A DNA stretch of 64,000 nucleotides from positions 1,426,001-1,490,000 of the forward strand of contig NZ_JAFBCA010000001.1 in NCBI RefSeq assembly GCF_016907475.1, written 5' to 3'. How positions within the stretch are numbered: the stretch's first letter is position 1; each line of letters starts with the position of its first letter. Source of the DNA: Nocardioides cavernae (GTDB lineage Bacteria; Actinomycetota; Actinomycetes; Propionibacteriales; Nocardioidaceae). Below are positions 8,435 to 17,600 of the stretch, piece by piece. The notes under the pieces were generated by a model. The model was not told the DNA's origin. It searched no databases and saw only the letters and a list, made by a program, of their open reading frames with translations. A program made the position numbers and the translations under genes.

Positions 8435-8915
8435 GGCACAGGACTTCACCCCGGCCGAGATCGTCGTCGGCCTCGATCACTACGCGGTCCTGGAGCCTAT
8501 GCGACGCCTGGTGCGGGAAGTCGCCTCACAACGATCGATCACCGCGGACCCGCCGGGCAAGGGGTACGTCGCCGTGCGGCCCGCCGTGTGGGGAAACGTG
8601 TCGGCCTACTTCCACAAGACGTACGTGGACGTCGCAGTCAGTCCGGGCATGGCTGAGAAGCTGCACCGCTCCCGTGGCTGGAAGCTGGTCAAGACCAACG
8701 GTGAGACCGGCTTCGTCCGGATCGATGCTGACGCCCTCAGCGACATGGGGACCCGCGACCTCGCGGTGCAGACTCTCCTCGCAGCCGTCGACAAGAGCGA
8801 GGCAGGCACTGCATACGAGGGCGGCCGGCCCAAGGCCACCCAGGCTCAGACGAACGAGCTCTGCTCGACGCACTTCCTTGCGATGGTGGGTGGACGCTGT
8901 GATGCCTGCGAATGA
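8427..8915 (+). CDS. Small Cys-tailed protein of the nuclease operon
   Basis: 162 aa, ATG inside the end of the nuclease gene. The main body (residues about 8-125, including KLVKTNGETGFVRIDADAL) is a small alpha/beta domain of no family I recognise. The last 20 residues carry C146-x2-H149 ... C158-x2-C161 in the context ELC.THFL...G.C.AC. This is strikingly like the tail of the modified-DNA sensor at 2179-3045. The shared tail may be a zinc-binding tag that docks both proteins to a common partner. Overlaps by 14 bases with the next gene. Function unknown. Confidence 0.6.
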   Translation: MTEAQDFTPAEIVVGLDHYAVLEPMRRLVREVASQRSITADPPGKGYVAVRPAVWGNVSAYFHKTYVDVAVSPGMAEKLHRSRGWKLVKTNGETGFVRIDADALSDMGTRDLAVQTLLAAVDKSEAGTAYEGGRPKATQAQTNELCSTHFLAMVGGRCDACE

Positions 8916-9261
8916 CCCGTTCGCTCCCGTGGGGGTCTCGCCGTCCGCTGACGATGCCAGCCGTCGCTGCGCTGAGGGCCACGCGAATGTGACCGGCGAG
9001 CGCGAGCTGGAGGAGTTCGCCGACCTCGCCACCCTCATGTCGGCGGCCGACACCACGACGCTCGAGCAGCTCAGTGACTTGATCTCGGAGGACTACGAGC
9101 TCGACGCAGAAGCGCTGCTCGACGGCAAGCAGCTGACCGTGCGTTTCGGGACACGAGGCGTCGGGTTCGAGTTCCCGATCAGGATCGATGCGTTCTGGGA
9201 GACGCTCGACGAGCTGCACGCCGAGGCGTCGGACGAGGTCGAGCTGGACGACGACGAGTAG
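8902..9261 (+). CDS. Small acidic protein
   Basis: 119 aa starting at ATG 8902 inside the tail of the preceding gene. It is very acidic, with a helical N-terminal half (about residues 30-62, ending LISEDYELDAEALL), a short beta hairpin (LTVRFGTRGVGFEFPIRI) and a Glu/Asp-rich end (SDEVELDDDE). Acidic low-complexity ends are common in DNA-mimic inhibitors and chaperone-like partners, but that is only a possibility here. It is the last intact gene of the interlocked operon and might be an inhibitor or immunity-type partner of the nuclease. No family recognised. Confidence 0.55.
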   Translation: MPANDPFAPVGVSPSADDASRRCAEGHANVTGERELEEFADLATLMSAADTTTLEQLSDLISEDYELDAEALLDGKQLTVRFGTRGVGFEFPIRIDAFWETLDELHAEASDEVELDDDE

Positions 9262-9273
9262 AAGGAGCCGGCC

Positions 9274-10137
9274 ATGGAGTTGAGAGCCGTTTCTGCAAAC
9301 CTCGGATGCGCGTCTCCCTCACGCGTCCTCCCAGCCCGACAGGCTGCTGCGGTCGAGTGGGCCGAGCGAGTGCGTCGTCTAGAAGAGCCGCACCTCGTGT
9401 TCGCCCAGGAGGTACCGAACGACCAGTGGCTGGATGCATGGAGGACCGAAGGCTGGGATGTCTCGGTGACGGAAGGGCCGAGATACCGCGTGCGTTCGGC
9501 GTTGCTCTGGCGCGAGGTGGAAGATCTCGGCCCGCTGGACCTGCCCACTGCGGACTATCACGGGTCCTACGTCGCTGGCCGGAAGCTGGCCATTCGTGGG
9601 CTCGAGAGGGAAGTCGCTGTTCTGAGTGTCCATGCGAGCCCGTCCCCGGTCTCCGATGCGGACAAGTCGACGTGGGTCGGCCGGTCCTCCAGGAGGCCCA
9701 CGACGTCTCCTGGGCATGGTGTGTTGCCGATTGCGCGCGACGCCCGAGCAGGTCGGAGCGAAGGCACGCTGTGGGACTCGGACATGGTTGTCGCAACCTG
9801 TCGGTTGCTGGCGGGCGACTACGAGGTGCTCGCCGTCGGCGACTTCAACGAGTGCCTCGCGTGGGATGACACCCACAGCGGTCAGTGGGGCGCCAGGTGA
9901 CACGAGCGGGTCCGGGCAGGAGGCATTCTCGAGCTCCCATTCCACCGCGGGTGGAGCGGAGAACGGCGTACGTAGTTCGCTCCCGGCGGCGCGTCGTTCC
10001 AGCTGGACCACGCCCTGGCGACGCCGGCTGTCGCTCGACTCGTCCGCTCAGCTGCCGTGGATGACTCCTGGACCGAGGACGGCGTCGCCCAGGGAGCAAT
10101 CTCCGACCACGCGCCCATCCGGTTCCAGGTCGGCTGA
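9274..10137 (+). pseudogene. Endonuclease/exonuclease/phosphatase gene with two stops
   Basis: An EEP-family (DNase I-like) reading frame starts at ATG 9274 after GAAGGAG. It carries an N-terminal NLGCASP-type start, FAQEVPND, a mid-protein LSVHASP and VGDFNECLAWD. It is then broken by TGA (9898-9900) and TAG (9973-9975), both in the same frame. The family's C-terminal part continues in that frame: ERVRAG between the stops, then FQLDHAL and the signature GAISDHAPIRFQV up to TGA at 10135-10137. With the stops ignored, the order and spacing of motifs are those of a complete enzyme, so this looks like a recently inactivated gene. The truncated 208-aa product lacks the catalytic SDH motif. Sequencing error would have to explain two separate sites. 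Confidence 0.75.
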
Positions 10138-10248
10138 CGGCCGGTGAATGTGTCCCGGGTGCTGGGAGGGACGGCTCGCCTCGGCCAGCGGGCACGACCC
10201 GCACGCACGGCTCCTCTGGATCGCCCCCGCTGCCGGTCCCAGTGCTTC

Positions 10249-10254
10249 TAGGGT
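10249..10254 (+). promoter_or_regulatory. Probable -10 (TAGGGT) of the TrkA-RyR gene
   Basis: TAGGGT lies 40 bases upstream of the ATG at 10294, and a GAGGGGG ribosome binding site sits between. The -35 is not clear. It is the only actinobacterial -10-like element noticed in the 156-base gap. Confidence 0.35.
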
Positions 10255-10293
10255 GATCACGCAGCCGGCCAGTGGCTCGACGAGGGGGACTTG

Positions 10294-11925
10294 ATGGGAA
10301 CGCTCAACCGAGTCAGCGTGTGGCTGGGAGTCATCCTCATCCCGTTGTCGTTGTTGCTCGGCTACGTCGGGTACCGGAGCCTTGCCGACGCGTCGATGTC
10401 ACGGACCGACGCCGCCTTCGGGGCGATCCAGCTGTTCTTCATGGAGACGCAGACAGATCTCGACGACCCGCCCGTGGCCCTCAACATTGCCCGGTTCACC
10501 GCACCACTCTCGCTCGCAGCCGCAACGCTCGCGGCAGTCCTGGCGGTGGCCGGGCAGCAGATCCGCCGGGCCATCCTCCGGTGGCGCGGCCGGGACCACG
10601 TCGTGCTCATCGGCCTCAGCGAGACCGGGACCGAGCTCGCTCGTGCCCTGCGCGAGCGAGACCAGAAGGTCGTAGTGCTCGAGGCGGACCCGGCGCACCC
10701 AGCGCTTGCCGAGGTGCAGAGCCGCGGTGCGGTGGTCATCATCGGAGATGCCCGCCAACCCGGTCAGCTGCGGCGGTGTCGAGTCGACACCGCCCAGCAA
10801 GTGGTGGTCACCACGGGACACGACTCGATCAACGTCGAAGTCTGCGAAGTGCTCACACACATGGTCAGCGACGCAACGACGGTCCATGCGGCGATCGATG
10901 ACGAGTCGCTCTGGTCGGTGCTGGGACGGGTCCAGGTGGAGGAGGCCAGCGACTCCGGCTCGTTCGACTTCTTCCACGCCGACGACCGCAAAGCCCTGGC
11001 CTTCATCGACGTCGTGGACCGGTCGCTCGAGATGATGGCCCCGGTCGTGCACCTCTCCGGTGAGGGCGGTCTCGCTCAACGGGTCCTCGTACGGTGGTGC
11101 CAGAGACGACTCGCAGAGGGGGCACGCGCGATCGTGCACGTCAGCCCGGCCACGTACTCCGCCGTGGTGGACCCACTGCTCGCCACGCAACCGTGGCTGG
11201 AGTCGCTCATCAGCACCGCGGCGAACGTCCCCGCTTCGTGCGCCGTTGGTCTGGTATGCCGGGAGGGCTCGGACGGCACGGCGCTGAGCGCGGCACTGGC
11301 CGTCGCAGGAGAACGTCATGTGACCGACGTGTTCGTGTGCTCGACCCTTCCCCGAGGGCGGGCTGTGCTGGACCTGAAGGGCGTGTCCGACAAGATCCAC
11401 CTGGTCCCGGCGGGATCTGCCTTCCGGGAGCCGGAGTCCTTCTTCGGCCACTCCTGGATCGAGCTCATGGCCATGGCCCGACACGAGGACTACTGCGCGG
11501 CGGAGCGTCTACGCGGCATCACAAGCCGGGACAACCCGTCCCTGGTCAGCTGGGACGACCTGCCCGAGAGCCTGAAGGACTCCAATCGCAGCTTCGCCGT
11601 CGCCGTCGGGTCGGTCCTCAATGAGCTCGGAGCCGGACTGGTGCCCCTGGGGCGTCCGCTGGACGCCGACGCGATCCCCGTCAGCAGCGCGCGAATGGAG
11701 ACGCTCGCGAAGCGGGAGCACGACCGGTGGATGAACGACCTGGTCCGCGACGGGTGGACCTATTCGTCCGGTCCCAAGGATCCGGAGCTCAAGACCCACC
11801 CGTTGATCATCGGCTGGGACGATCTCGACGAGCCCGAGCGCGAGAAGGACCGCGACGCGATCCGGGCGATCCCGCGGATGCTCGCTCGCGTGGGCTATGC
11901 CCTCGACGTGCCCGCCGGCCGCTAG
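10294..11925 (+). CDS. Membrane TrkA-N protein with C-terminal RyR domain
   Basis: 543 aa; ATG 10294 is preferred over the adjacent TTG because of GAGGGGG upstream. Two transmembrane helices (about residues 7-27 and 70-90) flank a short extracytoplasmic loop. They are followed by a Rossmann TrkA-N/RCK-like domain (VVLIGLSETGTELARAL, then VVLEADP and VIIGDA) that in K+ channels binds NAD(H). The C-terminal ~75 residues (KREHDRWMNDLVRDGW; HPLIIGWDDLDE; AIPRMLARVGY) are a RyR domain, named for ryanodine receptors. In prokaryotes RyR domains have been proposed to sense NAD- or ADP-ribose-derived ligands. Converges with the TIR gene: both stops lie in one CTAG. A membrane-associated nucleotide-signal receptor is the likeliest role. 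Confidence 0.88.
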   Translation: MGTLNRVSVWLGVILIPLSLLLGYVGYRSLADASMSRTDAAFGAIQLFFMETQTDLDDPPVALNIARFTAPLSLAAATLAAVLAVAGQQIRRAILRWRGRDHVVLIGLSETGTELARALRERDQKVVVLEADPAHPALAEVQSRGAVVIIGDARQPGQLRRCRVDTAQQVVVTTGHDSINVEVCEVLTHMVSDATTVHAAIDDESLWSVLGRVQVEEASDSGSFDFFHADDRKALAFIDVVDRSLEMMAPVVHLSGEGGLAQRVLVRWCQRRLAEGARAIVHVSPATYSAVVDPLLATQPWLESLISTAANVPASCAVGLVCREGSDGTALSAALAVAGERHVTDVFVCSTLPRGRAVLDLKGVSDKIHLVPAGSAFREPESFFGHSWIELMAMARHEDYCAAERLRGITSRDNPSLVSWDDLPESLKDSNRSFAVAVGSVLNELGAGLVPLGRPLDADAIPVSSARMETLAKREHDRWMNDLVRDGWTYSSGPKDPELKTHPLIIGWDDLDEPEREKDRDAIRAIPRMLARVGYALDVPAGR

Positions 11926-13418
11926 ACGAAGACCGCGACGTCCCGCAACCGGGTGGCAGTCGACTCGGGCAGGTCGACGTACGCCAGCAGCTCGTCCATG
12001 CTCACGAAGCGACCCAGCTGGCCGCGGAGCTCGACGATCCGGGCAGCCTCGGCGTGGTCCAGTCCACCGTGCTGCGAGAGCGTGTGCACGGGCGCGCTGT
12101 TCACGTCGACGAGTCCGCCGTCGTCGTAGTCGCGCGAGACGTCCGGTCTGCCGACGTTCATCGACCTGGCCAGGGGACGGTCCTTCTCGACCAGCTGTCG
12201 ATAGCGCTCGCGGCTGTCGCGGCGGGCCAGGACGGACTCCATGCCGGCAAGGGCGACCTGCGGCTTCCTGAAGATCAGGACGACGGCGACCCCAGCCGCG
12301 ATGGTGAGGAGGAGCAAGGTGCCACCGGCGTCAGAAGCGGCCCCGGTGGGCGTGCCGGTGGCGTCCTCAGGTCCCGAACCGACGAGCACGAATGCGGCCA
12401 GCGCGGCGATTCCGAGGATGGCGGCGAGCACCTGCATGCGCTTGCGGAACGCCTTGTCGTACGGGCGCCGGTTCGCCGCCCACAGCGGGGCGGCCCACGA
12501 GGCGAGCCCCATCGTCAGGACGCACCAGAGGATCATGGTTCGCGCCTTCCGGCCCTTCTTTGCGGGCACGGGCGGCTCGGGATAGGAGGTACGGGGCGGG
12601 GGGGCGGTGGAGGTCTGCGGAGACGGGGTCCGAGGGGGAGGCGGTGCGTAGTCCGACCTGCTGTTGGTCTTGGTCCACACAGATCCGCGCTTGTCGACCG
12701 GCTTCCCCGGCTCATCCAGACCGAGGGCTGCACGGTGCTTCATCAGGTACCGCCCGATGATGGTGTGGTAGTTCCGGAGCTCGGACACCTCGGTGTGTGT
12801 CGCCAGCACAGCCGGATGCTCGGACAGGTCTTTCGTCTTGAACCTGTCAGGCAACGTCGACATCGCGTAGCGGATGGCGGCGTCATCCACGTCGGCGAAC
12901 GACATGGTTGGGGCGCTCTCGGCAGCGAGTGTGGTGGCGGCGCCGGTCAGCTGTTGCAGCTGCTGCGTCAGACGCTCGATGTCGGTGCTCCACCGCTGGT
13001 CGGACATCTCGAATGCGTTCAGTCGAGCCAGGCGCTGGATGCTCTCGGGCAGCTCGTCCGGAGTCGGCATCGTGGCGCCTTCGACCAGGACAGGGATGAC
13101 CCGGAGGTGCTTGGCTGCGAGCGAGGACTCGACCTCCAGGCGGACGAAGTCGTTGGCTTCGTCGATTCGCCGGAGGTCAGACCCGGGCCGTGCGTCGAGC
13201 CAATTGTCCCCGATGAGGATCAGGGCGACGTGGCACTGCTCGATCTCCCCTCGGATGTGCTCCTCGAAATCGGCACCGATGGGGATCGAGTCGATGTCCA
13301 TGAACACCCGGGCCTCCGGCAGGCGGTGCCGCAGCCCATCGTTCAAGCCATTGGCCTGGGACTGGCAATCGCTTCGCCGGTAGGAGATGAAGATGCGTTG
13401 CTCAGCTGCGGCGCTCAT
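11922..13418 (-). CDS. TIR domain, membrane segments and C-terminal HhH
   Basis: 498 aa; ATG 13418 preceded by GGGGAAC on the minus strand is chosen over longer frames. Residues 8 to about 150 are a TIR domain: IFISYRRSD (9-17), FMDIDSIPIGADF, ALILIGDNWL and the helix with LEVESSLA carrying the probable catalytic Glu. A proline-rich linker (PPPPRTPSPQTS) leads to about three membrane helices. The last ~60 residues are a helix-hairpin-helix of ComEA type (VDVNSAP..., IVELRGQLGRFVSMDELL). TIR domains in defence cleave NAD or make cyclic ADP-ribose products; HhH modules bind DNA. This combination is unusual. It faces the TrkA-RyR gene tail-to-tail, compatible with a signal-maker/receptor pair, which is inference. 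Confidence 0.85.
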   Translation of the reverse strand: MSAAAEQRIFISYRRSDCQSQANGLNDGLRHRLPEARVFMDIDSIPIGADFEEHIRGEIEQCHVALILIGDNWLDARPGSDLRRIDEANDFVRLEVESSLAAKHLRVIPVLVEGATMPTPDELPESIQRLARLNAFEMSDQRWSTDIERLTQQLQQLTGAATTLAAESAPTMSFADVDDAAIRYAMSTLPDRFKTKDLSEHPAVLATHTEVSELRNYHTIIGRYLMKHRAALGLDEPGKPVDKRGSVWTKTNSRSDYAPPPPRTPSPQTSTAPPPRTSYPEPPVPAKKGRKARTMILWCVLTMGLASWAAPLWAANRRPYDKAFRKRMQVLAAILGIAALAAFVLVGSGPEDATGTPTGAASDAGGTLLLLTIAAGVAVVLIFRKPQVALAGMESVLARRDSRERYRQLVEKDRPLARSMNVGRPDVSRDYDDGGLVDVNSAPVHTLSQHGGLDHAEAARIVELRGQLGRFVSMDELLAYVDLPESTATRLRDVAVFV

Positions 13419-13556
13419 GAGTTCCCCGTTTACGTGTTGCGGCTTTGGCCCACCATCGTGGATGCCTCGCATTGTCACCCAAGACGCGGGATCGCACCCT
13501 TCAATCGTCCGGAAATCGGATGGTGATGTCGTCGGGCACGACATGCACGGGTGACC

Positions 13557-14597
13557 TCACACCCCCACCCACCCCCGCCGGCAAGCCTCGTGCCCGAGCT
13601 GAAACCGCGTCACGACAGCGGCCCGGTCCATCAACCCCGACACCCGGCGCTGGACCGTACGCAGGGACATCCCCAGCTGACCGCCGATCGCCTGATCGGT
13701 GAGGCCGGCGAGCAGGAGGGTGAGGATCTGCGCGTCGACGTCCTCGATGCGGTCGGCGTCCAGGAACGAGACACCCGAGGACGACGGCACGACCTCGTTG
13801 GACGAGGCCCAGACCAGGTCGAAGAGGTGGAGCAGCGCGTCCAGCAGCCCGGACTCGTGCACGAGCAGCGCACCACCGCCGGAGTTCGACGCCGTCGGAG
13901 CGAGGGGCAGGAGCGCGAGCGACCGGTCGGCGATGACCAGCCGCAGCGGGAGTGAGTCCGTCACCCGCACCTTCTCCCCGGCGGAGATCGAGTCGACCAC
14001 CCGGCCCATGAAACCCGGCTGCTCGAAGGCCGACCGTTCGAGCACGACCCGGTAGGCGACGCCTCGCGCGACGGCTACGTCCTCGGAAGCGGTGTTCTCC
14101 TCCGCGGTAACCACCGCGACCGACGTCTTCACGAGGGCGACGACCTCCGAAGTCGCTCCGCGCTGCATCTGGGCGAACCGGTCGGCCACCGCCTGCGAAC
14201 CGCGGACGACGTCGACGACGTCGGCGCCGGTGCGGTCGGCGACGGAGCCGCGGTACTGCTCGGTGAGTCGGCCGAGCTCGAGCTGTGCGCGGCGGATCTC
14301 CTCCTCGCGTTGCACGATGAGCGACCCCAACGCCAGGGACGGGGGAGAGGCGACGAAGTGGCCGGGCTGGCCGGTCGACCGCGCGACGAGCCCCTTCGAC
14401 TCGAGGGCAGACAGTGCCGTGGCCAGGGCCGAGACCGAGGACGTCATCACCTCGGCCAGGTCCTCCGCGGAAGCCGAGGGGAGCGTCACGAGGCGCCGGT
14501 AGGCGCCCTCCTCCGTCGCATCGAGTCCCAGCACGTCGAGCATGCTGCCGTCCTTCCGACGCAGAGGTGAGGGGCGAGCGGGGCGGGGATGCGTCAT
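13557..14597 (-). CDS. TrmB/LuxR-type transcriptional regulator
   Basis: 346 aa from ATG 14597, which has GGCGGAG seven bases upstream; an internal ATG at 14543 (MLDVLGLD, the usual family start) is the alternative. The N-terminus is a TrmB-like winged helix (EEGAYRRLVTLPSASAEDL and a second helix), then a ~150-residue ligand/effector region, then a C-terminal LuxR-like HTH (LLLAGLTDQAIGGQLGMSL, then TVQRRV). Such one-component regulators are common in Streptomyces and relatives, often next to the subtilisin or lyase gene they control. It is divergent from the secreted protease at 14677, which it may regulate. A TACGCT -10 for this gene lies at 14624-14619. Confidence 0.85.
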   Translation of the reverse strand: MTHPRPARPSPLRRKDGSMLDVLGLDATEEGAYRRLVTLPSASAEDLAEVMTSSVSALATALSALESKGLVARSTGQPGHFVASPPSLALGSLIVQREEEIRRAQLELGRLTEQYRGSVADRTGADVVDVVRGSQAVADRFAQMQRGATSEVVALVKTSVAVVTAEENTASEDVAVARGVAYRVVLERSAFEQPGFMGRVVDSISAGEKVRVTDSLPLRLVIADRSLALLPLAPTASNSGGGALLVHESGLLDALLHLFDLVWASSNEVVPSSSGVSFLDADRIEDVDAQILTLLLAGLTDQAIGGQLGMSLRTVQRRVSGLMDRAAVVTRFQLGHEACRRGWVGV

Positions 14598-14676
14598 GGC
14601 GTATCTCCGCCATTGAGCAGCGTACTCATCGGTGGCAGGTTCATGCCTGCTCACCTCTCGGAAAGGACCCCACGAC

Positions 14677-17600
14677 ATGTCCCCCTCCCTCCCCGGCGCC
14701 GCCGCCGGCCTCGCGACGCTCGCGGTCACCGCCGCCGTGCTCACGATGCCGAGCGCCGCAGCCGGCCCAGCCGCCGAGGCACCCGCCACGGCCGCGCCGG
14801 CCATCGCGAAGACCACGACGGTCACGCTCCTCACCGGTGACGTCGTCACCCTGACCAGCACGGCCGCCGGCCGGGACACAGTCTCCATCGACCGTGCGCC
14901 GGGCAGCACCGGCGGCGTCCAGACCCACACGATCGGCGGCGACCTCCACGTCGTACCCGACGCCGCGCTCCCGTTCCTCGCCAACGGGCGCGTCGACGCC
15001 GACCTCTTCAACGTCACCGAGCTCGTCGAGCAGGGGTACGACGACGCCTCGGTTTCGTCGATCCCGCTGATCGTCCAGTACGGGCCCGGCGTCCGCGCGG
15101 CGAGTGCCGCCGCTCCTGAGCACTCGGAGAAGAGCGTCGTGCTCACCAGCATCCACGGCGCCGCCATCGCCGCCAGCAAGGAGGACGCGACCGACTTCTG
15201 GGCCGACCTCGCCAACGAGTCGAGGGCCCGGTTCTCCGGCGGCATCGCGAAGATCCACCTCGACGAGAAGGTCGAGGCGAGCCTCGCCGACACCGTCGCG
15301 CAGGTCGGCGCCCCCGACGCCTGGGCGGAGGGTCTCGACGGCACCGGTGTGACGGTCGCCGTCCTCGACACCGGCGTCGACCAGACGCACCCCGACCTCG
15401 CCGAGCAGGTCACCCAGACCCGCAGCTTCGTCCCCGGCGAGACGGTCACCGACGTCGACGGCCACGGCACGCACGTCGCGTCCACCGTCGCCGGTACGGG
15501 TGCCGCGTCCGACGGACGCGAGAAGGGCGTCGCGCCCGGCGCCGACCTGGCGATCGGCAAGGTGCTGGACAACGGCGGCTCCGGCGCCGCCTCCTGGATC
15601 ATCGAGGGGATGGAGTGGGGCGCCTCGGTCGCCGACGTGGTCTCGATGAGCCTCGGCAGCCAAGAGGCCAGCGACGGCACCGACCCGATGGCGCTCGCCG
15701 TCGACGCGCTCAGCGAGTCGACCGACGCGCTCTTCGTGATCGCCGCCGGCAACTACGGCCGGGTCAGCGGCATCGGCTCACCCGGCGCAGCGCAGTCCGC
15801 GCTCACCGTCGGCGCCGTCGACGGCGCCGACGAGCGGGCGTACTTCCAGGACATGGGCCCGCGCCTCGGTGACGCCGTCGTCAAGCCCGAGATCGTCGCG
15901 CCCGGCGTCGACGTGCTCGCCGCCCGGTCGTCAGCCTCGCCGGGTGAGGGGTCGTACGTCTCGCTGTCGGGCACGTCGATGGCAACGCCCCACGTCGCCG
16001 GCGCCGCCGCGATCCTGGCCCAGCAGCACCCCGACTGGACGGGAGAGCAGATCCGCGACGCCCTCGTCAGCACGGCCAAGCCGCTCAACGGCCAGACGGC
16101 CTACCAGGTCGGCGGTGGTCGCCTCGACGTACCGTCCGCGGCCTTCGGCGATGTCGTCGCCACCGCGAGCGTCGAGCTCGGCTACCACGCGTGGCCGTCC
16201 GACGACGATGCCCCGGTCGACCGGACGATCACCTACACCAACCTCACCGACGCCGACGTCACGGTCGACCTCTCCGAGGCCGTCACCGACGACGCGCTCG
16301 CGCCGGCACCCGACGGTCTGGTCACCCTGTCCGCCGAGCAGGTCACCGTCCCCGCGGGCGGCACGGCCGACGTGACGGTGACCGGCACGCCGACCGCCGG
16401 CGCGCCGGGGACGACCTACTCCGGCACCGTCGTCGCCTCGCTCGCCGGCGAGCAGGTCGCCCAGACCGCCGTCGGCCTCGTCAAGGAGGAGGAGCGCTAC
16501 GACCTCGACATCAATGCGCTCGACCGGGGCGGCAAGCCGGCCGCCGGCTACGTGACGATGTACCGCTACGGCGACCAGTTCGTCAGCACCCTCGAGCTCG
16601 ACCCGGCGACCGGCACGATCCCGACCCAGCGCCTCCGCCCCGGCATCTACAACGTCACCAGCTGGCTTCCCGTGGACGCCGACGCCAGCGGTGTCGCGCT
16701 CGTCGGCGACCCGCACGTCGTCGTGGGTGAGGCCGACCGGTCGATCACCCTGGACGCTCGGAAGGCCAACGAGATCTCGGTGCGCACCCCGCGGCCGAGC
16801 ATCGACGGCGCACGCCGGCCCGGCTACGTCCACGACTCCGGCATCGACAGCCCGTTCTCGGCGTTCGTCAACCAGTACGACGTCTCGCCTGCCGTGGACC
16901 ATGTCTATGCCGCGCCGACCGGTGAGGTCGCCGGCGCCCGCTACGAGTTCCTCATGCGCTGGCGGCGCACGGCCCCGTTGCTCTCGATGAGCACCGGCGG
17001 CACCGAGCTCGACGCGCGCAACATGCCCTCGGCTCGGCGCTGGGACGGCGTGGCGAGGCTCGATGCCGTGGCAGCCGGCACCGGCACCCCGGACGACTTC
17101 ACCGGCCGCGACGTCCGTGGCAAGGCGGTCCTGGTGCGACGCTCCGACGCCGTGCCGGCCTACGAGATCGCCGAGACCGCGGCCCGCGCCGGTGCCCGGC
17201 TCGTGGTCGTGGTCAACGACCGGTCCGGACGCTACGTCGCCTACGCAGGGGGCACCGACCTACCGGTCGTGACGCTGACGCAGGCCGAGGGGCAGCCGCT
17301 GCTCGACAAGCTCGCCCGCGGTCGCACGGTGACCCTCACGCTCGACGGCACCGAGCAGGCAGACTACGTCTACGACCTCGTCCGCTCCTTCGACGGGGAG
17401 ATCCCCGCCGGTCTGGCGTGGGCGCCGGCCAAGCGCGACCTGGCGACCGTCACCAGCCGCTTCATTGGTGAGGAGGGCCGGCTCGCGATCGAGAGCCGGG
17501 CGGACTGCCGGGACTGGAACTGGCCGCCGTGCATGGAGTACTTCGAGCCGGTCCACCTCGGCACCGAGCGCACGGACTACGTCAGCACGCAGGCCGGCTC

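Noticed and set aside
9898..9975. Selenocysteine or programmed readthrough of the TGA in the EEP gene
   Set aside because: A second stop in the same frame is TAG, and no recoding signal is visible, so decay is simpler.
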